DNA of 64,000 nt from Bog-473 sp963779735 (GTDB lineage: Bacteria; Actinomycetota; Acidimicrobiia; Acidimicrobiales; RAAP-2). A model generated the notes under the pieces. The model was not told where the DNA came from, made no database searches, and worked only from the letters and a program-made list of their open reading frames with translations. The translations under genes were made by a program, and so were the position numbers. Positions 51,113-60,259 of the stretch are shown here, one piece after another. The stretch spans positions 1-64,000 of the forward strand of contig CAVZZJ010000011.1 of the NCBI GenBank assembly GCA_963779735.1, in the 5' to 3' direction. Position 1 is the first letter of the stretch, and every line of letters starts with the position of its first letter.

Positions 51113-51625
51113 TCACGAGGCTGAAGGAACCGTTCCCCCCGGACCGGCCGACCGGCCCATCCGCTCCAGCTCGGGTGCGTAGAGCTCTCCCAGATCGCCG
51201 AGCTTCACCACGACGCGCCAGTCGTAGTGCTTCAGCCGCCAACCTCCCGGTGTGCGCTCAAGCCACACGGACATGACGGCGAGGCTCTCGTAGAACTTGC
51301 CGTCCCGCGGGCCGACCCCATAATGCATTGAACGCACGCGGACGTCGGCTTCGGCGGTGTCCCCTCGGATGACGGGAGCGAAGCTCCCGACGTGGTCGTA
51401 CAAGAGGATCTCGTCGGAGTCCTCGAAGTTGCGGAAGCTATCGACGACCTCGGCGCGCCCCCGGAGAACCCTGTCGGGCGTTTCCTGTGCCGTCGCATCT
51501 TCGGTGAAGACCTGGTCCATGAGGTCCCAACGCTTGGAATCCACCAGGTCGAAAAAGCGATTGACGACATCGGTGATTGCAAGTCGATCGACTATCGCTC
51601 CCCTCAGCTCCCCCGTGGTGCTCAC
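51113..51625 (-). CDS. NTF2/SnoaL-like domain protein
   Basis: 170 residues. It begins with the family's ITDVVNRFFDLVDSKRWDLM helix pair, then QVFTEDATAQET, GRAEVVDSFRNF and a strand-rich second half with GGWRLKHYDWRVV. It is distantly like the protein at 49590. It is convergent with the esterase gene and lies downstream of an SDR gene on the same strand. An isomerase, dehydratase or ligand-binding role is possible. Confidence 0.82.
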   Translation of the reverse strand: MSTTGELRGAIVDRLAITDVVNRFFDLVDSKRWDLMDQVFTEDATAQETPDRVLRGRAEVVDSFRNFEDSDEILLYDHVGSFAPVIRGDTAEADVRVRSMHYGVGPRDGKFYESLAVMSVWLERTPGGWRLKHYDWRVVVKLGDLGELYAPELERMGRSAGPGGTVPSAS

Positions 51626-51742
51626 GCCGCCCCTCTCGTCGTCGAGCTCGCAAGTGTAGCGGGAGGACTGCTCGACGATAAGAGTGATGCGGACTACTCG
51701 GTCGACCCGGTGGAGGATGAAGTGGGACGGTCGCGCAACCGG

Positions 51743-52528
51743 TCACCCGCTGCGAGGCTTGTTGATCGCGGCGTGCGGACCGGGGACGGGGGTGAAGGTC
51801 CATGGCAGGGGAGGCTCGCCGGGATTGCCAACCCAGCACGTCCCGGTTGCCTCCAGCGGTGAGCTGATGGCGGCGAAGACGGCGTCGGCGATCCGCTCGG
51901 GTTCCACGAGCGGCATCCCGGCTCGGAGCAGCATTTTCTTGCGCTCCGGATTCAGCATGCCGGTATCGGTCAAGCCAGGGCAGACGACATGCGCAGCAAT
52001 GCCGTCTCGAGCCAGGTCGGGCGCTATGGCGCGTACGAAGCCCACCACCGCGTGCTTGGTAAGCGTGTAGATGGCGTCCGGATAGAACGGCTCGAGTCCG
52101 GCAATCGAAGCGGTCGCCACCACGGCGCGCGGTCCACCATCGGGTTCGTTCCGGCGGATGGCCACGACAGCGGCGCGTGTCCCGAACACAACGTGGTCGA
52201 CGTTGACGCCGATCGACCGGCGATACCCTTCGACGTCAAGCTCGGCGATGTCGCCCGCGCCCAGGGACACGCCTGCGTTCAAGAGGACGGCATCGAGCCG
52301 GCCGAGCGTATCGACACACCGGTCGAATGCCGCGTCGAGCTGCTCGGGGTCCGATACGTCGGCAGTGATGGCGAGCCCCCCGATCCGGGCCGAGACCGAT
52401 TCAGCGGCATCGCCGATCATGTCCACGACGCAGACCCTCATGCCCTCGGCCGTTAGACGCTCGGCGGCCGCCCGACCGATCCCAGACCCGCCCCCCGTCA
52501 CGAGCGCGACACGTCCCCCGAACTCCAT
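51743..52528 (-). CDS. SDR family oxidoreductase
   Basis: 261 residues from the ATG at 52528. NAD(P) loop TGGGSGIG, NAGVS, a catalytic serine in ATASIAG and YTLTK (YxxxK). It closely resembles the SDR at 53724, for example ATASIAGLEPFYPDAIYTLTKHAVVGFVRAIAP against ATASLGGLHPW and YYAASKLAVVGFVRSAAP, so the two look like paralogues. Its stop lies about 120 bases upstream of the NTF2-like gene on the same strand. Substrate unknown. Confidence 0.9.
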   Translation of the reverse strand: MEFGGRVALVTGGGSGIGRAAAERLTAEGMRVCVVDMIGDAAESVSARIGGLAITADVSDPEQLDAAFDRCVDTLGRLDAVLLNAGVSLGAGDIAELDVEGYRRSIGVNVDHVVFGTRAAVVAIRRNEPDGGPRAVVATASIAGLEPFYPDAIYTLTKHAVVGFVRAIAPDLARDGIAAHVVCPGLTDTGMLNPERKKMLLRAGMPLVEPERIADAVFAAISSPLEATGTCWVGNPGEPPLPWTFTPVPGPHAAINKPRSG

Positions 52529-52828
52529 ATCACCGACGATAGCGGGAAACCCGGCGGCGCTGGACTGTCCTTCGACACCGCTGCGGCTCCTGCCTTCCAA
52601 GGGTTCTCGACCTCTGGATCACGGAGCCGACCTTCGTCCATTTTTCCGAGCACACGGCGCCCTATCGATGCTTCGTCCGAGCACCCTCCCATGGAGCCCA
52701 ACCGTCAAGGCGAGCCACGGCTCGAGGAGTGTCCGACGCAGGATTTTCTGCAATAGTCGATCGACGCAGTGCCGAAAGGGGAACCAGCGGGATGGTTGAT
52801 GCAGTTGGAACTGGAAGAGGGCAGGGCG

Positions 52829-53639
52829 ATGAGCACCGTGGGTGAGATCACCGGCATGCCGGGCTCTGTCGCGGACCGCTTCTCACTTGACGGGCGGGTG
52901 GCGATCGTCAGCGGGAGCGGCACCGGGATCGGTCGAGCGATCGCGCTCGTGTTCGCCGAGCAGGGAGCCGACATCGTTCTTGCGGCGCGACGTCTGGAGC
53001 CCCTCGAACGCACGGCTGCCGACGTGGGGTCGATGGGTAGACGGACGCTCGTGGTCCCTACGGACGTGACCGATCCCGAGCAGTGCGATCAACTCGTCGC
53101 GGCGACGGTGGCTGAGTTCGGCCAGGTCGACGTGCTGGTGAACAACGCTGGCGGCGCTCCCACCAAGGCACCCATGGACTGGGAAGCGGACGAGTGGCGG
53201 CAGATCGTCGACTTGAACCTGGCCGGCGTCTACTTCTTGTCGCGCGCCGCCGCCAGGCCGATGCTCCGGCGCGGCACGGGTGCGATCGTAAACATCTCGT
53301 CGGGATCTAGCATGAACCCGTTTCCGATAGGTCTCCCCTACGGCGCGTCGAAGGCGGCCGTCAACAACCTCACGAACTCGCTGGCGGCTGCGTGGACCCC
53401 GCATGGCGTGCGTGTGAACGCAGTGGCGGCCGGTGGTGTGCGGACCGAGCTCTTGGTCGAGGACGCGCTCGAGGAACGGCATCGATCCGGCCACCATCGG
53501 TGCGGGAAACGGAATGGGCCGTCTGGCCGAGCCGTACGAGATCGCCACCGCAGCGTTGTTCCTGGCGTCGGACGCGTCGAGCTTCTGCTCGGGCGCGACC
53601 CTCTACGCCGGCGGCGGCCCGAAGGTTGCCGGCATGTGA
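52829..53639 (+). pseudogene. SDR family oxidoreductase with an apparent +1 frameshift
   Basis: From the ATG at 52829 the protein has SGSGTGIG, VNNAGGA, an NISSGSS serine and YGASK (YxxxK), and is normal to about LLVEDAL at 53470. The family's expected end (RNGIDPATIGAGNGMGRLAE, then PYEIATAALFLASDASSF) is in the next frame and stops at 53639. Skipping one base at about 53471 gives a normal SDR of about 269 residues. It may be intact in the real genome. GAGGG precedes the start. The paralogue-like SDR at 53724 follows. Confidence 0.75.
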
Positions 53640-53723
53640 CGTCGCGCCTGGACTCGGCGCCATCGGCCAGGGGCGGGACCACCTCGACCGATCATCCACC
53701 GTAGGACGTGAGGAGAGACCAAA

Positions 53724-54476
53724 TTGAGCAACGCATTTGTGGAGAAGACGGCCATCGTCACGGGCGCCGCATCGGGGATCGGGGCCGCCACGGCTCGTCG
53801 ACTGAGCAGCCTGGGTGCGAGAGTCGTCGCGATCGATCTGGACGAGGTGAGGGCTGGTCCGATCGCTCAGGAGATAGGCGGCACTGCGGTCGCAATGGAT
53901 GTGTCTGATCCTGAATCCTGGGATCACCTGCTCGCGGACGTCATCGCCGATTTCGGCGGCATCGACTTCGCGCATCTCAATGCCGGCATCGTGACCTTGC
54001 CCTATCCCTACGAGATCTCCGACGTCACCGCCGACGTCTATCGGCGACTGATGGGCGTAAACCTCGACGGAATCGTGCTCGCCTCCACGAAGCTCGTCCA
54101 AGTGGGCATGGGCTCGGGTGCCGGGGGCGCCATCGTCGCCACGGCGTCACTGGGCGGCCTTCACCCGTGGCCCGAGGATCCCTACTATGCCGCGTCGAAG
54201 CTGGCCGTGGTCGGCTTTGTCCGGAGCGCCGCCCCGAAATTCGCCGAGCTGGGCGTCCGGATACATGCCGTGTGTCCGAGCTTGGTGCAGACCAACATCA
54301 TCCGCGGTCTCATCCAAAGCAAGATTGACCACCTGGGGTTGCCCGTCCTGGACCCGGCCGACGTCGCGGTGGCCGTCACGGACCTGCTCGTCGCGGAGGA
54401 GACAGGTTTGGTGCGCACGATCATCGCGGGGGAGGGGGTACGTGAGTCGCTGGTGGCCAACGGGGACGTGAGCTGA
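53724..54476 (+). CDS. SDR family oxidoreductase
   Basis: 250 residues starting at TTG, with GAGGAGAG upstream; the start codon is rare but well supported. The loop is TGAASGIG, followed by LNAGIV in place of the usual NNAG, ATASLGG and YYAASK. It is most like the SDR at 51743. It follows the frameshifted SDR gene by 84 bases on the same strand. Oxidation or reduction of a small alcohol or ketone is expected. Confidence 0.9.
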   Translation: MSNAFVEKTAIVTGAASGIGAATARRLSSLGARVVAIDLDEVRAGPIAQEIGGTAVAMDVSDPESWDHLLADVIADFGGIDFAHLNAGIVTLPYPYEISDVTADVYRRLMGVNLDGIVLASTKLVQVGMGSGAGGAIVATASLGGLHPWPEDPYYAASKLAVVGFVRSAAPKFAELGVRIHAVCPSLVQTNIIRGLIQSKIDHLGLPVLDPADVAVAVTDLLVAEETGLVRTIIAGEGVRESLVANGDVS

Positions 54477-54529
54477 CGGGCGTCCATAGCGGACTGATCC
54501 GCCAGAGGTTCACCTAGCATGAGTGATCA

Positions 54530-56095
54530 ATGGCACGCACCCGGGCCAATTCCTTCACCCTGACCCCCGAGCTTCGGCGGACCTCCACCATCGTCGTCCT
54601 GGGATCGATCATGTCGATCCTGGACACGACGATCGTGGCGGTTGCGCTGGCCACCCTGGGCCGGGACTTCCACGTCTCGGTCACGACCATCCAATGGGTG
54701 GCAACCGGCTATCTCCTGGCATTGGCCATGGTCATCCCGGTCACCGGATGGGCGGTCGACCGTTTTGGGGCCAAGCTGATCTGGGTGACCTCGCTCAGTC
54801 TCTTCATCATCGGCTCGTGCCTGTGTGGCGTGGCCTGGTCGGCAAACTCGCTGATTCTCTTCCGCATCCTCCAGGGCGTCGGCGGCGGCATGCTCCTCCC
54901 GGTCGGCCAGTCGATCCTGGCCCGCGCCGCCGGGCCCCAGCGCATGGGCCGCGTCATGAGCATCATCGGCGTGCCCATGGTGTTGGGCCCCATCATGGGA
55001 CCGGTGATCGGCGGTCTCATCGTGTCGAACTTCAGCTGGCGCTGGATCTTCTACGTGAACGTGCCGATCGGCATCCTCACGCTGGTTCTCTCCGCCCGCT
55101 GGCTGCCCAAGTGGGACACCGACGAGAGGTTCCGGTCCGCCTTCGACACTCTCGGCTTCTGCCTGCTCTCGCCCGGCCTGGCCGCCTTGGTGTACTCGTT
55201 GTCCGAGGTGGGTACCACAGGCAGCTTCACCAGCACCTCGGTCGTCATCAGCTTCGTCCTCGGCGTCGCCCTGATGGCGGGCTTCGTCGTCCACGCGCTG
55301 CACATCAAGAACCCGCTGCTCGATCTCCGCCTCTTCAAGGACCGCAGCTTCACCATCGCCAATATCTGCATCTTCGTCATGGGTGCCACGCTGTTCGGGT
55401 CCATGTTCCTGCTGCCGCTCTACTACCAGATCGCCCGGGGGCAGGAGGCCTGGGTGGCCGGGTTGCTCATGGCGCCCCAAGGAATCGGCGCGGCCTCCGT
55501 CATGCGCTGGTCCGGGAGCGTCACCGACCGTTTCGGGTCCCGCCGGATCGTCCCCTACGGAGTCCTCCTCACGGCGGCGGCCACGGTCCCCTTCGCCTTC
55601 GTCACCACCTCGACCAGCGAGGTACTCCTGGCCACCACCCTCTTCGTCCGGGGCCTCGGCCTCGGCCTGATATTTACGCCCGTGACCGCGGCCGCCTACG
55701 CCGATCTGAACCACGCCGAGATACCCAAGGCCACCACCACCATGAACATCGTGCGCCAGGTCGGTGGCTCGGTGGCCACCGCGCTCTTGGCCGTGGTGTT
55801 GGAGCGTCAGATAGTGGCCGAGCTCGGACCGGTCGCCACCAAGTCCGGTGGCAGTGCCGCCGTCATCTCCTCAACGGTCAAGCTGCCGCCGCAGGTGGCC
55901 GACCCCGTGGCCGCAGCCTTCGCCCACACGTTCTGGTGGGCCGTGGGCGGCATTCTCCTCGCCTTCATCCCGTCCCTGTTCCTTCCCAATCATGCTGCTG
56001 CACCCAGGCCGGCCCACGCAGAAGTGGGCGCCGACGGCGAGAGCCCCGTGGGCGACGCAGAACCGGGTCCGCGCGCCGGCGCGTTGCTCGACTAG
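54530..56095 (+). CDS. MFS transporter, DHA2 (EmrB/QacA) family
   Basis: 521 residues with about 14 hydrophobic segments. The first helix (VVLGSIMSILDTTIVAVAL) holds the DHA2 motif LDxTIVxVAL, and GWAVDRFGAKL is the conserved loop 2-3 motif. QGVGGGMLLPVGQSI and a C-terminal helix before a Pro/Ala-rich tail also fit. It is a proton-driven multidrug or metabolite exporter. It starts about 50 bases after the SDR gene and could be in its unit, perhaps removing toxic intermediates. Confidence 0.92.
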   Translation: MARTRANSFTLTPELRRTSTIVVLGSIMSILDTTIVAVALATLGRDFHVSVTTIQWVATGYLLALAMVIPVTGWAVDRFGAKLIWVTSLSLFIIGSCLCGVAWSANSLILFRILQGVGGGMLLPVGQSILARAAGPQRMGRVMSIIGVPMVLGPIMGPVIGGLIVSNFSWRWIFYVNVPIGILTLVLSARWLPKWDTDERFRSAFDTLGFCLLSPGLAALVYSLSEVGTTGSFTSTSVVISFVLGVALMAGFVVHALHIKNPLLDLRLFKDRSFTIANICIFVMGATLFGSMFLLPLYYQIARGQEAWVAGLLMAPQGIGAASVMRWSGSVTDRFGSRRIVPYGVLLTAAATVPFAFVTTSTSEVLLATTLFVRGLGLGLIFTPVTAAAYADLNHAEIPKATTTMNIVRQVGGSVATALLAVVLERQIVAELGPVATKSGGSAAVISSTVKLPPQVADPVAAAFAHTFWWAVGGILLAFIPSLFLPNHAAAPRPAHAEVGADGESPVGDAEPGPRAGALLD

Positions 56096-56132
56096 TGCGG
56101 CCGCCTGGCTACCGGCCGCGCTCTCATTGCCA

Positions 56133-56564
56133 TCAGAGCCTCGTCTCGGTCGCCGGATCGGCTTCGCCCCCGAAGTACAGATGGAGCACCTGACGGAACA
56201 CGTGGTCGCGCGATGCGGCCCGCTCGAAGAGCGTCATTGAGGAGCGAAGCTTCTGGGCGTCGGTGCCTCCGAAAATCTGCTCCGCGGTCCGACCCTTGGT
56301 CGCGGCCACGATGCGGGAGCAGTCGAGGAGCCGTGGCCCCAGCACGGGGTGTCCCAGGTAGGCGCGGGCCTCCTCCAGCGAGGAGATGGCGAACTTCCTC
56401 GCCGTGAGGCTGTGTCCGAGACCGACGATTTGGGGGAAGACGAACCACATCCAGTGGCTGGTCTTGCGACCGCGACGCAGTTCGTCGACGGCGCGGTCGT
56501 AGGTCCCCCCGGCATCCTGCGCATCGACAAAGCGCACGAGGTCAAAGGGGTCGTTCATCGCCAC
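56133..56564 (-). CDS. DUF1810 family protein
   Basis: 143 residues. It shows the DUF1810 pattern: DPFDLVRFVDAQD, TYDRAVDELRRGRKTSHWMWF, FPQIVGLGHS and YLGHPVLGPRLLDCS, with a FGGTDAQKLRSSMTLF block near the end. Function unknown; the family is widespread and sometimes called calpastatin-like. The GTG at 56564 is six bases after AGGAGG; an ATG at 56558 is the alternative. It overlaps the end of the SCO6745-like gene by 23 bases, so it is the last gene of that operon. Confidence 0.88.
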   Translation of the reverse strand: MAMNDPFDLVRFVDAQDAGGTYDRAVDELRRGRKTSHWMWFVFPQIVGLGHSLTARKFAISSLEEARAYLGHPVLGPRLLDCSRIVAATKGRTAEQIFGGTDAQKLRSSMTLFERAASRDHVFRQVLHLYFGGEADPATETRL

Positions 56565-57426
56565 CGTCAGCCTCCTCGGGTCTCGGGAGTCCTATGGGAT
56601 TCGGGAACGGCATCTGTGCTGCCAGGCGTCTGGTGGCGGGCTCGAGGAATCGCAGAAGTTGTCGGCACCGATCGGATCCGATGGCCTCGTAGGGCCTCAG
56701 CGCCAGCTCGTCGGTTCGAGATTCGATCCGCTCATGGAGTTCCCTTCCAGCGGTGGTGGCGGTGCCATCGGGCGCCAGAAGGCCACGTGACCTGAGGCGA
56801 TCGATGGCGGCCTCCCAGTCGTCGGGAGTCCACCCCCGACTCTGCCAGAACGTTCCGGGAGGGATGTTCGTGCAGGAGGCGAACAACGCGTGCGTCTCGC
56901 ATCCGTCCAGCTCTGCCCAGACGAGCAGCGCTACGTGGCCGTCGCCACGGTGCTCCCGCAGCGTCGTGGCCGCCTGCCAGAGGGCCGCGAGGGGGTCCGG
57001 CGGTGCTTCGACGTCGCGGTTGGCGGCGAAGAGGGGCCGCCCGCCGGGACCGGCGTTGGCGATGACATCACGGAGCAGGGGCAGGGCGTTGGATGCCAGC
57101 CGTTCCGCACCGGGCTCGGTGAGGATCCGGCGCAAGCTGGCCGCGGCCGCCGGGCTGCGAACGGCGAGCACCTGGCCCGCACCGGCCTGGCGCCACGCAT
57201 CGGGGATCGCGCGCCGGACCCGGACGGGATGGAAGTTGAAGAACGTGGCTTCGACGACCGAGGAGCCCACCGGACCGAGCGGTGCGGCACGTAGGGCGAA
57301 GTAGCCCATCCAAAAGCCCTTCAGCCCCAGGCGAGCCGCCGCCTCGCCCGACTCGGGGGAGAAGTAGGCGACGGCGTTGATCGCCTCGACGTGGTGCCAG
57401 ATCGTTCGGGCCAGTGCCGGCCTCAT
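56542..57426 (-). CDS. SCO6745 family protein (HTH-like)
   Basis: 294 residues from the ATG at 57426. The N-terminal segment (LARTIWHHVEAINAVAYFSP, then LGLKGFWMGYFALRAAPLG) and the C-terminal block (RGWTPDDWEAAIDRLRSRGL, then LAPDGTATTAGRELHERIE) are those of the actinobacterial SCO6745 family. The C-terminal part looks like a winged helix and is sometimes annotated as DNA-binding. The start ATG overlaps the stop of the GNAT gene in ATGA. No function is established. Confidence 0.8.
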   Translation of the reverse strand: MRPALARTIWHHVEAINAVAYFSPESGEAAARLGLKGFWMGYFALRAAPLGPVGSSVVEATFFNFHPVRVRRAIPDAWRQAGAGQVLAVRSPAAAASLRRILTEPGAERLASNALPLLRDVIANAGPGGRPLFAANRDVEAPPDPLAALWQAATTLREHRGDGHVALLVWAELDGCETHALFASCTNIPPGTFWQSRGWTPDDWEAAIDRLRSRGLLAPDGTATTAGRELHERIESRTDELALRPYEAIGSDRCRQLLRFLEPATRRLAAQMPFPNPIGLPRPEEADGGDERPL

Positions 57427-57956
57427 TTCGCCTGACGCCGAGGGAAGCGGCCGAGGTCGACGTCCACCGATATCGTCCCGAGCTCTACCGACCACGTGAG
57501 CGGACCAATCCGGCCAAGGCGTCGAAGGATGAACAGGTCGTCGCCGAGGACATCGGCGTGGAGGGTGGCCACGCCCTTCGCCCGGGACCGACCGAGCAGC
57601 GACGCCACCAGTTGGGTTCCGACACCGCGGCGCTGCCACACGTCCTCAACCACTACTCCGAGCTCGCCGTTCCCCTTGCCGTCGAGACCAAGGGTGGCCA
57701 GGCCCACACAATCTGAGTGATGCCGGGCGATCAGGGTCAGGTCGCTGGGCCGATCCACCAGCAGGGCTCGAGTATGGGCCACACCATCCGTGAAGCCGTG
57801 GAACCTGTGGAACAGGGTGGTACGCGAGCAGCGAGCGAGCATCGCCAGGACAGCCTGCGTGTGCGACGCGGTTGCCGTGAGAACCGTTACGTCGGCCGTG
57901 CAACGGTCCCGAGCGCGCCGCGCCGAGAGAACTCCGGCGGGCCCTTGATCGGTCAT
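57423..57956 (-). CDS. GNAT family N-acetyltransferase
   Basis: 177 residues from the ATG at 57956; longer frames upstream would cross the divergent TetR promoter. The acetyl-CoA loop is clear: GELGVVVEDVWQRRGVGTQLVASLL, with QRRGVG as the motif A pyrophosphate loop. It would acetylate an amine of a small molecule or protein. It is the first gene of an operon with the SCO6745-like and DUF1810 genes. Its start codon lies inside the first of two palindromic operator sites, so repression by the TetR is likely. Confidence 0.85.
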   Translation of the reverse strand: MTDQGPAGVLSARRARDRCTADVTVLTATASHTQAVLAMLARCSRTTLFHRFHGFTDGVAHTRALLVDRPSDLTLIARHHSDCVGLATLGLDGKGNGELGVVVEDVWQRRGVGTQLVASLLGRSRAKGVATLHADVLGDDLFILRRLGRIGPLTWSVELGTISVDVDLGRFPRRQAK

Positions 57957-58000
57957 GACACTTGTCATATATTGGTCAGTATGATCATGACGGGCGTCAT
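57955..58000. promoter_or_regulatory. Double palindromic operator between GNAT and TetR genes
   Basis: ATGACACTTGTCAT (57955-57968) and ATGACGGGCGTCAT (57987-58000) share the consensus ATGAC-R-NN-Y-GTCAT, with centres 32 bases apart, about three helical turns. A TATGAT -10-like box (57980-57985) sits between them on the plus strand. The first site also covers the GNAT start codon. Confidence 0.75.
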
Positions 58001-58024
58001 AGTCAAGAGCCGGAACGGAGTCGG

Positions 58025-58660
58025 ATGGCGATGTCCATGACCGCCGTCGGGGCGGCTGAGGCACGTGCCCTTCCGGCACGCGAGCGAATGGTTCGTAGTG
58101 CGGCGCAGCTGATCCGGCGCAAGGGCGTCTCGGCGACCGGAATGCGGGAGATCGTGACCGAGGCGGCCGCGCCTCGAGGGTCGCTCCAGCACTACTTTCC
58201 CGGCGGCAAGGAGGAACTGGTCTCCGATGCTCTGCTGTGGATGGGTGGCGTGGCGTCACGTCGGACACGGCGCTACCTCGCCACGCTGCAGCCACGAAGA
58301 CCGAGCGCTCTTCTGGCCTCCCTGGTCGAGGGCTGGCGAAGCGATCTCACCAATGAGGGGTTCTCGGCGGGATGCCCGCTCGTTGCGGCCGCCGCCGACA
58401 CGGCGGCCACCAGTGAGCAGATCCGCAGCGTTCTCCAGCAAGCCTTCGAGGGTTGGCTCCAACCACTGTCCGACGGCCTGGTCGATCTCGGCGTGCCCTC
58501 CGAGCGTGCCGGCGACCTCGCCATCGTCATGATCTCTGCGCTCGAGGGGGCCATCGTTCTGGCCCGGATACGTCGCGACCCGAGCCCATTGGACGCGCTG
58601 GTGCGCGAGCTCGGCCCTCTACTCGACGCCGTCGCCGTCCCCGCGAGTGCGAGAACATAG
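58025..58660 (+). CDS. TetR family transcriptional regulator (LmrA/YxaF-like)
   Basis: 211 residues from the ATG at 58025; ATGs at 58031 and 58037 are also possible. The HTH is RMVRSAAQLIRRKGVSATGM, then REIVTEAAAPRGSLQHYFPG, with the SLQHYFPGGKEEL turn typical of the LmrA/YxaF-like TetR group. The C-terminal domain (FSAGCPLVAAAADTA) also fits. It is divergent from the GNAT operon and probably binds the two ATGAC...GTCAT sites to control both. Confidence 0.92.
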   Translation: MAMSMTAVGAAEARALPARERMVRSAAQLIRRKGVSATGMREIVTEAAAPRGSLQHYFPGGKEELVSDALLWMGGVASRRTRRYLATLQPRRPSALLASLVEGWRSDLTNEGFSAGCPLVAAAADTAATSEQIRSVLQQAFEGWLQPLSDGLVDLGVPSERAGDLAIVMISALEGAIVLARIRRDPSPLDALVRELGPLLDAVAVPASART

Positions 58661-58711
58661 CCACTAGAGTCACCTCGGGGTGAGAACCGAGTTCGAGAGG
58701 TCTGGGGCCAT

Positions 58712-60259
58712 ATGCAGGTAGCGCTGACGGTGGCCGACTTCCTGGAGCGCGCCGCGCTCGTCTATGGGCACCGAGTCGCGGCGGAGGACGAGCCGGCGGT
58801 GACCGGGTCGCTCGGGGCGCAGACGTACGCCGAGCTGGAGGCGCGCGCCCGTGGCATGGCGCTCGCCCTCGACGACCTCGGGGTCGGGCATGGGGAGCGC
58901 GTGGCCATCGTCAGCCCGAACTCCGCTCGGTTCCTGACGGCATTCTTCGGGGTGAGCGGCTTCGGCCGCATCCTGGTGCCGATCAACTTCAGGCTGACGA
59001 CGGACGAGATCGCCTACGTCGTCGGGCACTCCGGGGCGTCGGTCCTTCTGTACGACCCCGATCTCGCCGACGAGGTGGACGGCATCAAGGTCAGCCACCG
59101 GTTCTGCCTGGACGGTGCCGACGACGCGGCGCTGTTCAGGCCGGCGCCCGCAGGCGTGTCGCCCCAGCCGTGGGAGCCCGACGAGAATGCCACGTGCTCG
59201 GTCAACTACACGTCGGGCACGACGGCGCGTCCGAAGGGAGTCCAGCTGACGCACCGCAACTGCTGGCTCAACGCGGCCATGTTCGGGTGGCACACGGGCG
59301 TGAGCGATCGGGACGTGCTCCTGCACACGTTGCCGATGTTCCACTGCAACGGCTGGGGCATGCCCTACGCAGTGACCGGGATGGGCGGCACCCATGTCGT
59401 GTTGCGGAAGGTCGACGGCGAAGAGATCCTGTCACGCATCGAGCGGCACGGCGTCACCCTCCTTTGCGGGGCACCCGCCGTCGTGGCGGCCATCCTCGGC
59501 GCGGCCGAGGCGCGCACCGTCGAGGGTCGCGCGGTGCCCGGCCACGGCACGGTGCGGATCGTGGTCGCCGGCGCGCCGCCGCCCTCCAAGACGATCGAGC
59601 GGGTGGAGACCGAGCTCGGATGGGAGTTCATACAGATTTACGGGCTGACCGAGACGGCGCCGCTACTCACGATCAACCGGGCGCCCTCGGAGTGGGACGG
59701 CCTCGACTCGGGAACGCGCTCGCTGCTGCTCGGCCGCGCCGGCGTTCCCGCCATGGGCGTGCAGATCGAAGTCGACGCCGAGGGGGAGGTGCTGGCGCGC
59801 GCGAACCACGTGTTCGCCGGCTACTGGGAGCAGCCCGACGAGTCGGCCGCCGCGCTCGCGGGCGGGTGGTTCCACACGGGAGACGGTGGATACCTCGACG
59901 ACGCCTACCTGGTGATCTCGGATCGCAAGAAGGACGTCATCATCACCGGAGGCGAGAACGTGTCCTCCATAGAGGTCGAGGACTGCCTGTACCAGCACGC
60001 CGCCGTGGCCGAGGTGGCGGTTATCGGCGTGCCCGACGACAAGTGGGGCGAGACGATCAAGGCGCTCGTCGTCGTCCGCCCGGGCGCGACGGTCACCGAG
60101 GCCGAGCTCATCGCGCACTGCCGGGACCGGCTGGCCCACTTCAAGGCCCCCACCAGCGTGGAGCTGCGCACCTCGCTGGATCGCACGGCAACCGGGAAGC
60201 TGCAGAAGTACAAGCTGCGCCAGCCCTACTGGGCGGGGCGCGAGAGGTCGGTCGGCTAG
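58712..60259 (+). CDS. AMP-binding acyl-CoA ligase
   Basis: 515 residues. The P-loop-like A3 motif is YTSGTTARPKG, A5 is YGLTETAP, A7 includes GGWFHTGDGGY, A8 is SDRKKDVIITGGENV and the catalytic A10 lysine is in RTATGKLQKYKLR. It activates a carboxylic acid with ATP and couples it to CoA. The type is that of the medium/long-chain or aromatic acid ligases. It starts about 50 bases after the TetR gene and may be in the same unit. It overlaps the convergent MBL gene by four bases. Confidence 0.92.
   Translation: MQVALTVADFLERAALVYGHRVAAEDEPAVTGSLGAQTYAELEARARGMALALDDLGVGHGERVAIVSPNSARFLTAFFGVSGFGRILVPINFRLTTDEIAYVVGHSGASVLLYDPDLADEVDGIKVSHRFCLDGADDAALFRPAPAGVSPQPWEPDENATCSVNYTSGTTARPKGVQLTHRNCWLNAAMFGWHTGVSDRDVLLHTLPMFHCNGWGMPYAVTGMGGTHVVLRKVDGEEILSRIERHGVTLLCGAPAVVAAILGAAEARTVEGRAVPGHGTVRIVVAGAPPPSKTIERVETELGWEFIQIYGLTETAPLLTINRAPSEWDGLDSGTRSLLLGRAGVPAMGVQIEVDAEGEVLARANHVFAGYWEQPDESAAALAGGWFHTGDGGYLDDAYLVISDRKKDVIITGGENVSSIEVEDCLYQHAAVAEVAVIGVPDDKWGETIKALVVVRPGATVTEAELIAHCRDRLAHFKAPTSVELRTSLDRTATGKLQKYKLRQPYWAGRERSVG

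Noticed and set aside
54523..56193. 556-residue frame over the MFS transporter gene on the same strand
   Set aside because: It is a frame shadow rich in His, Arg and Gly without motifs; the frame at 54530 encodes a normal 14-helix transporter.
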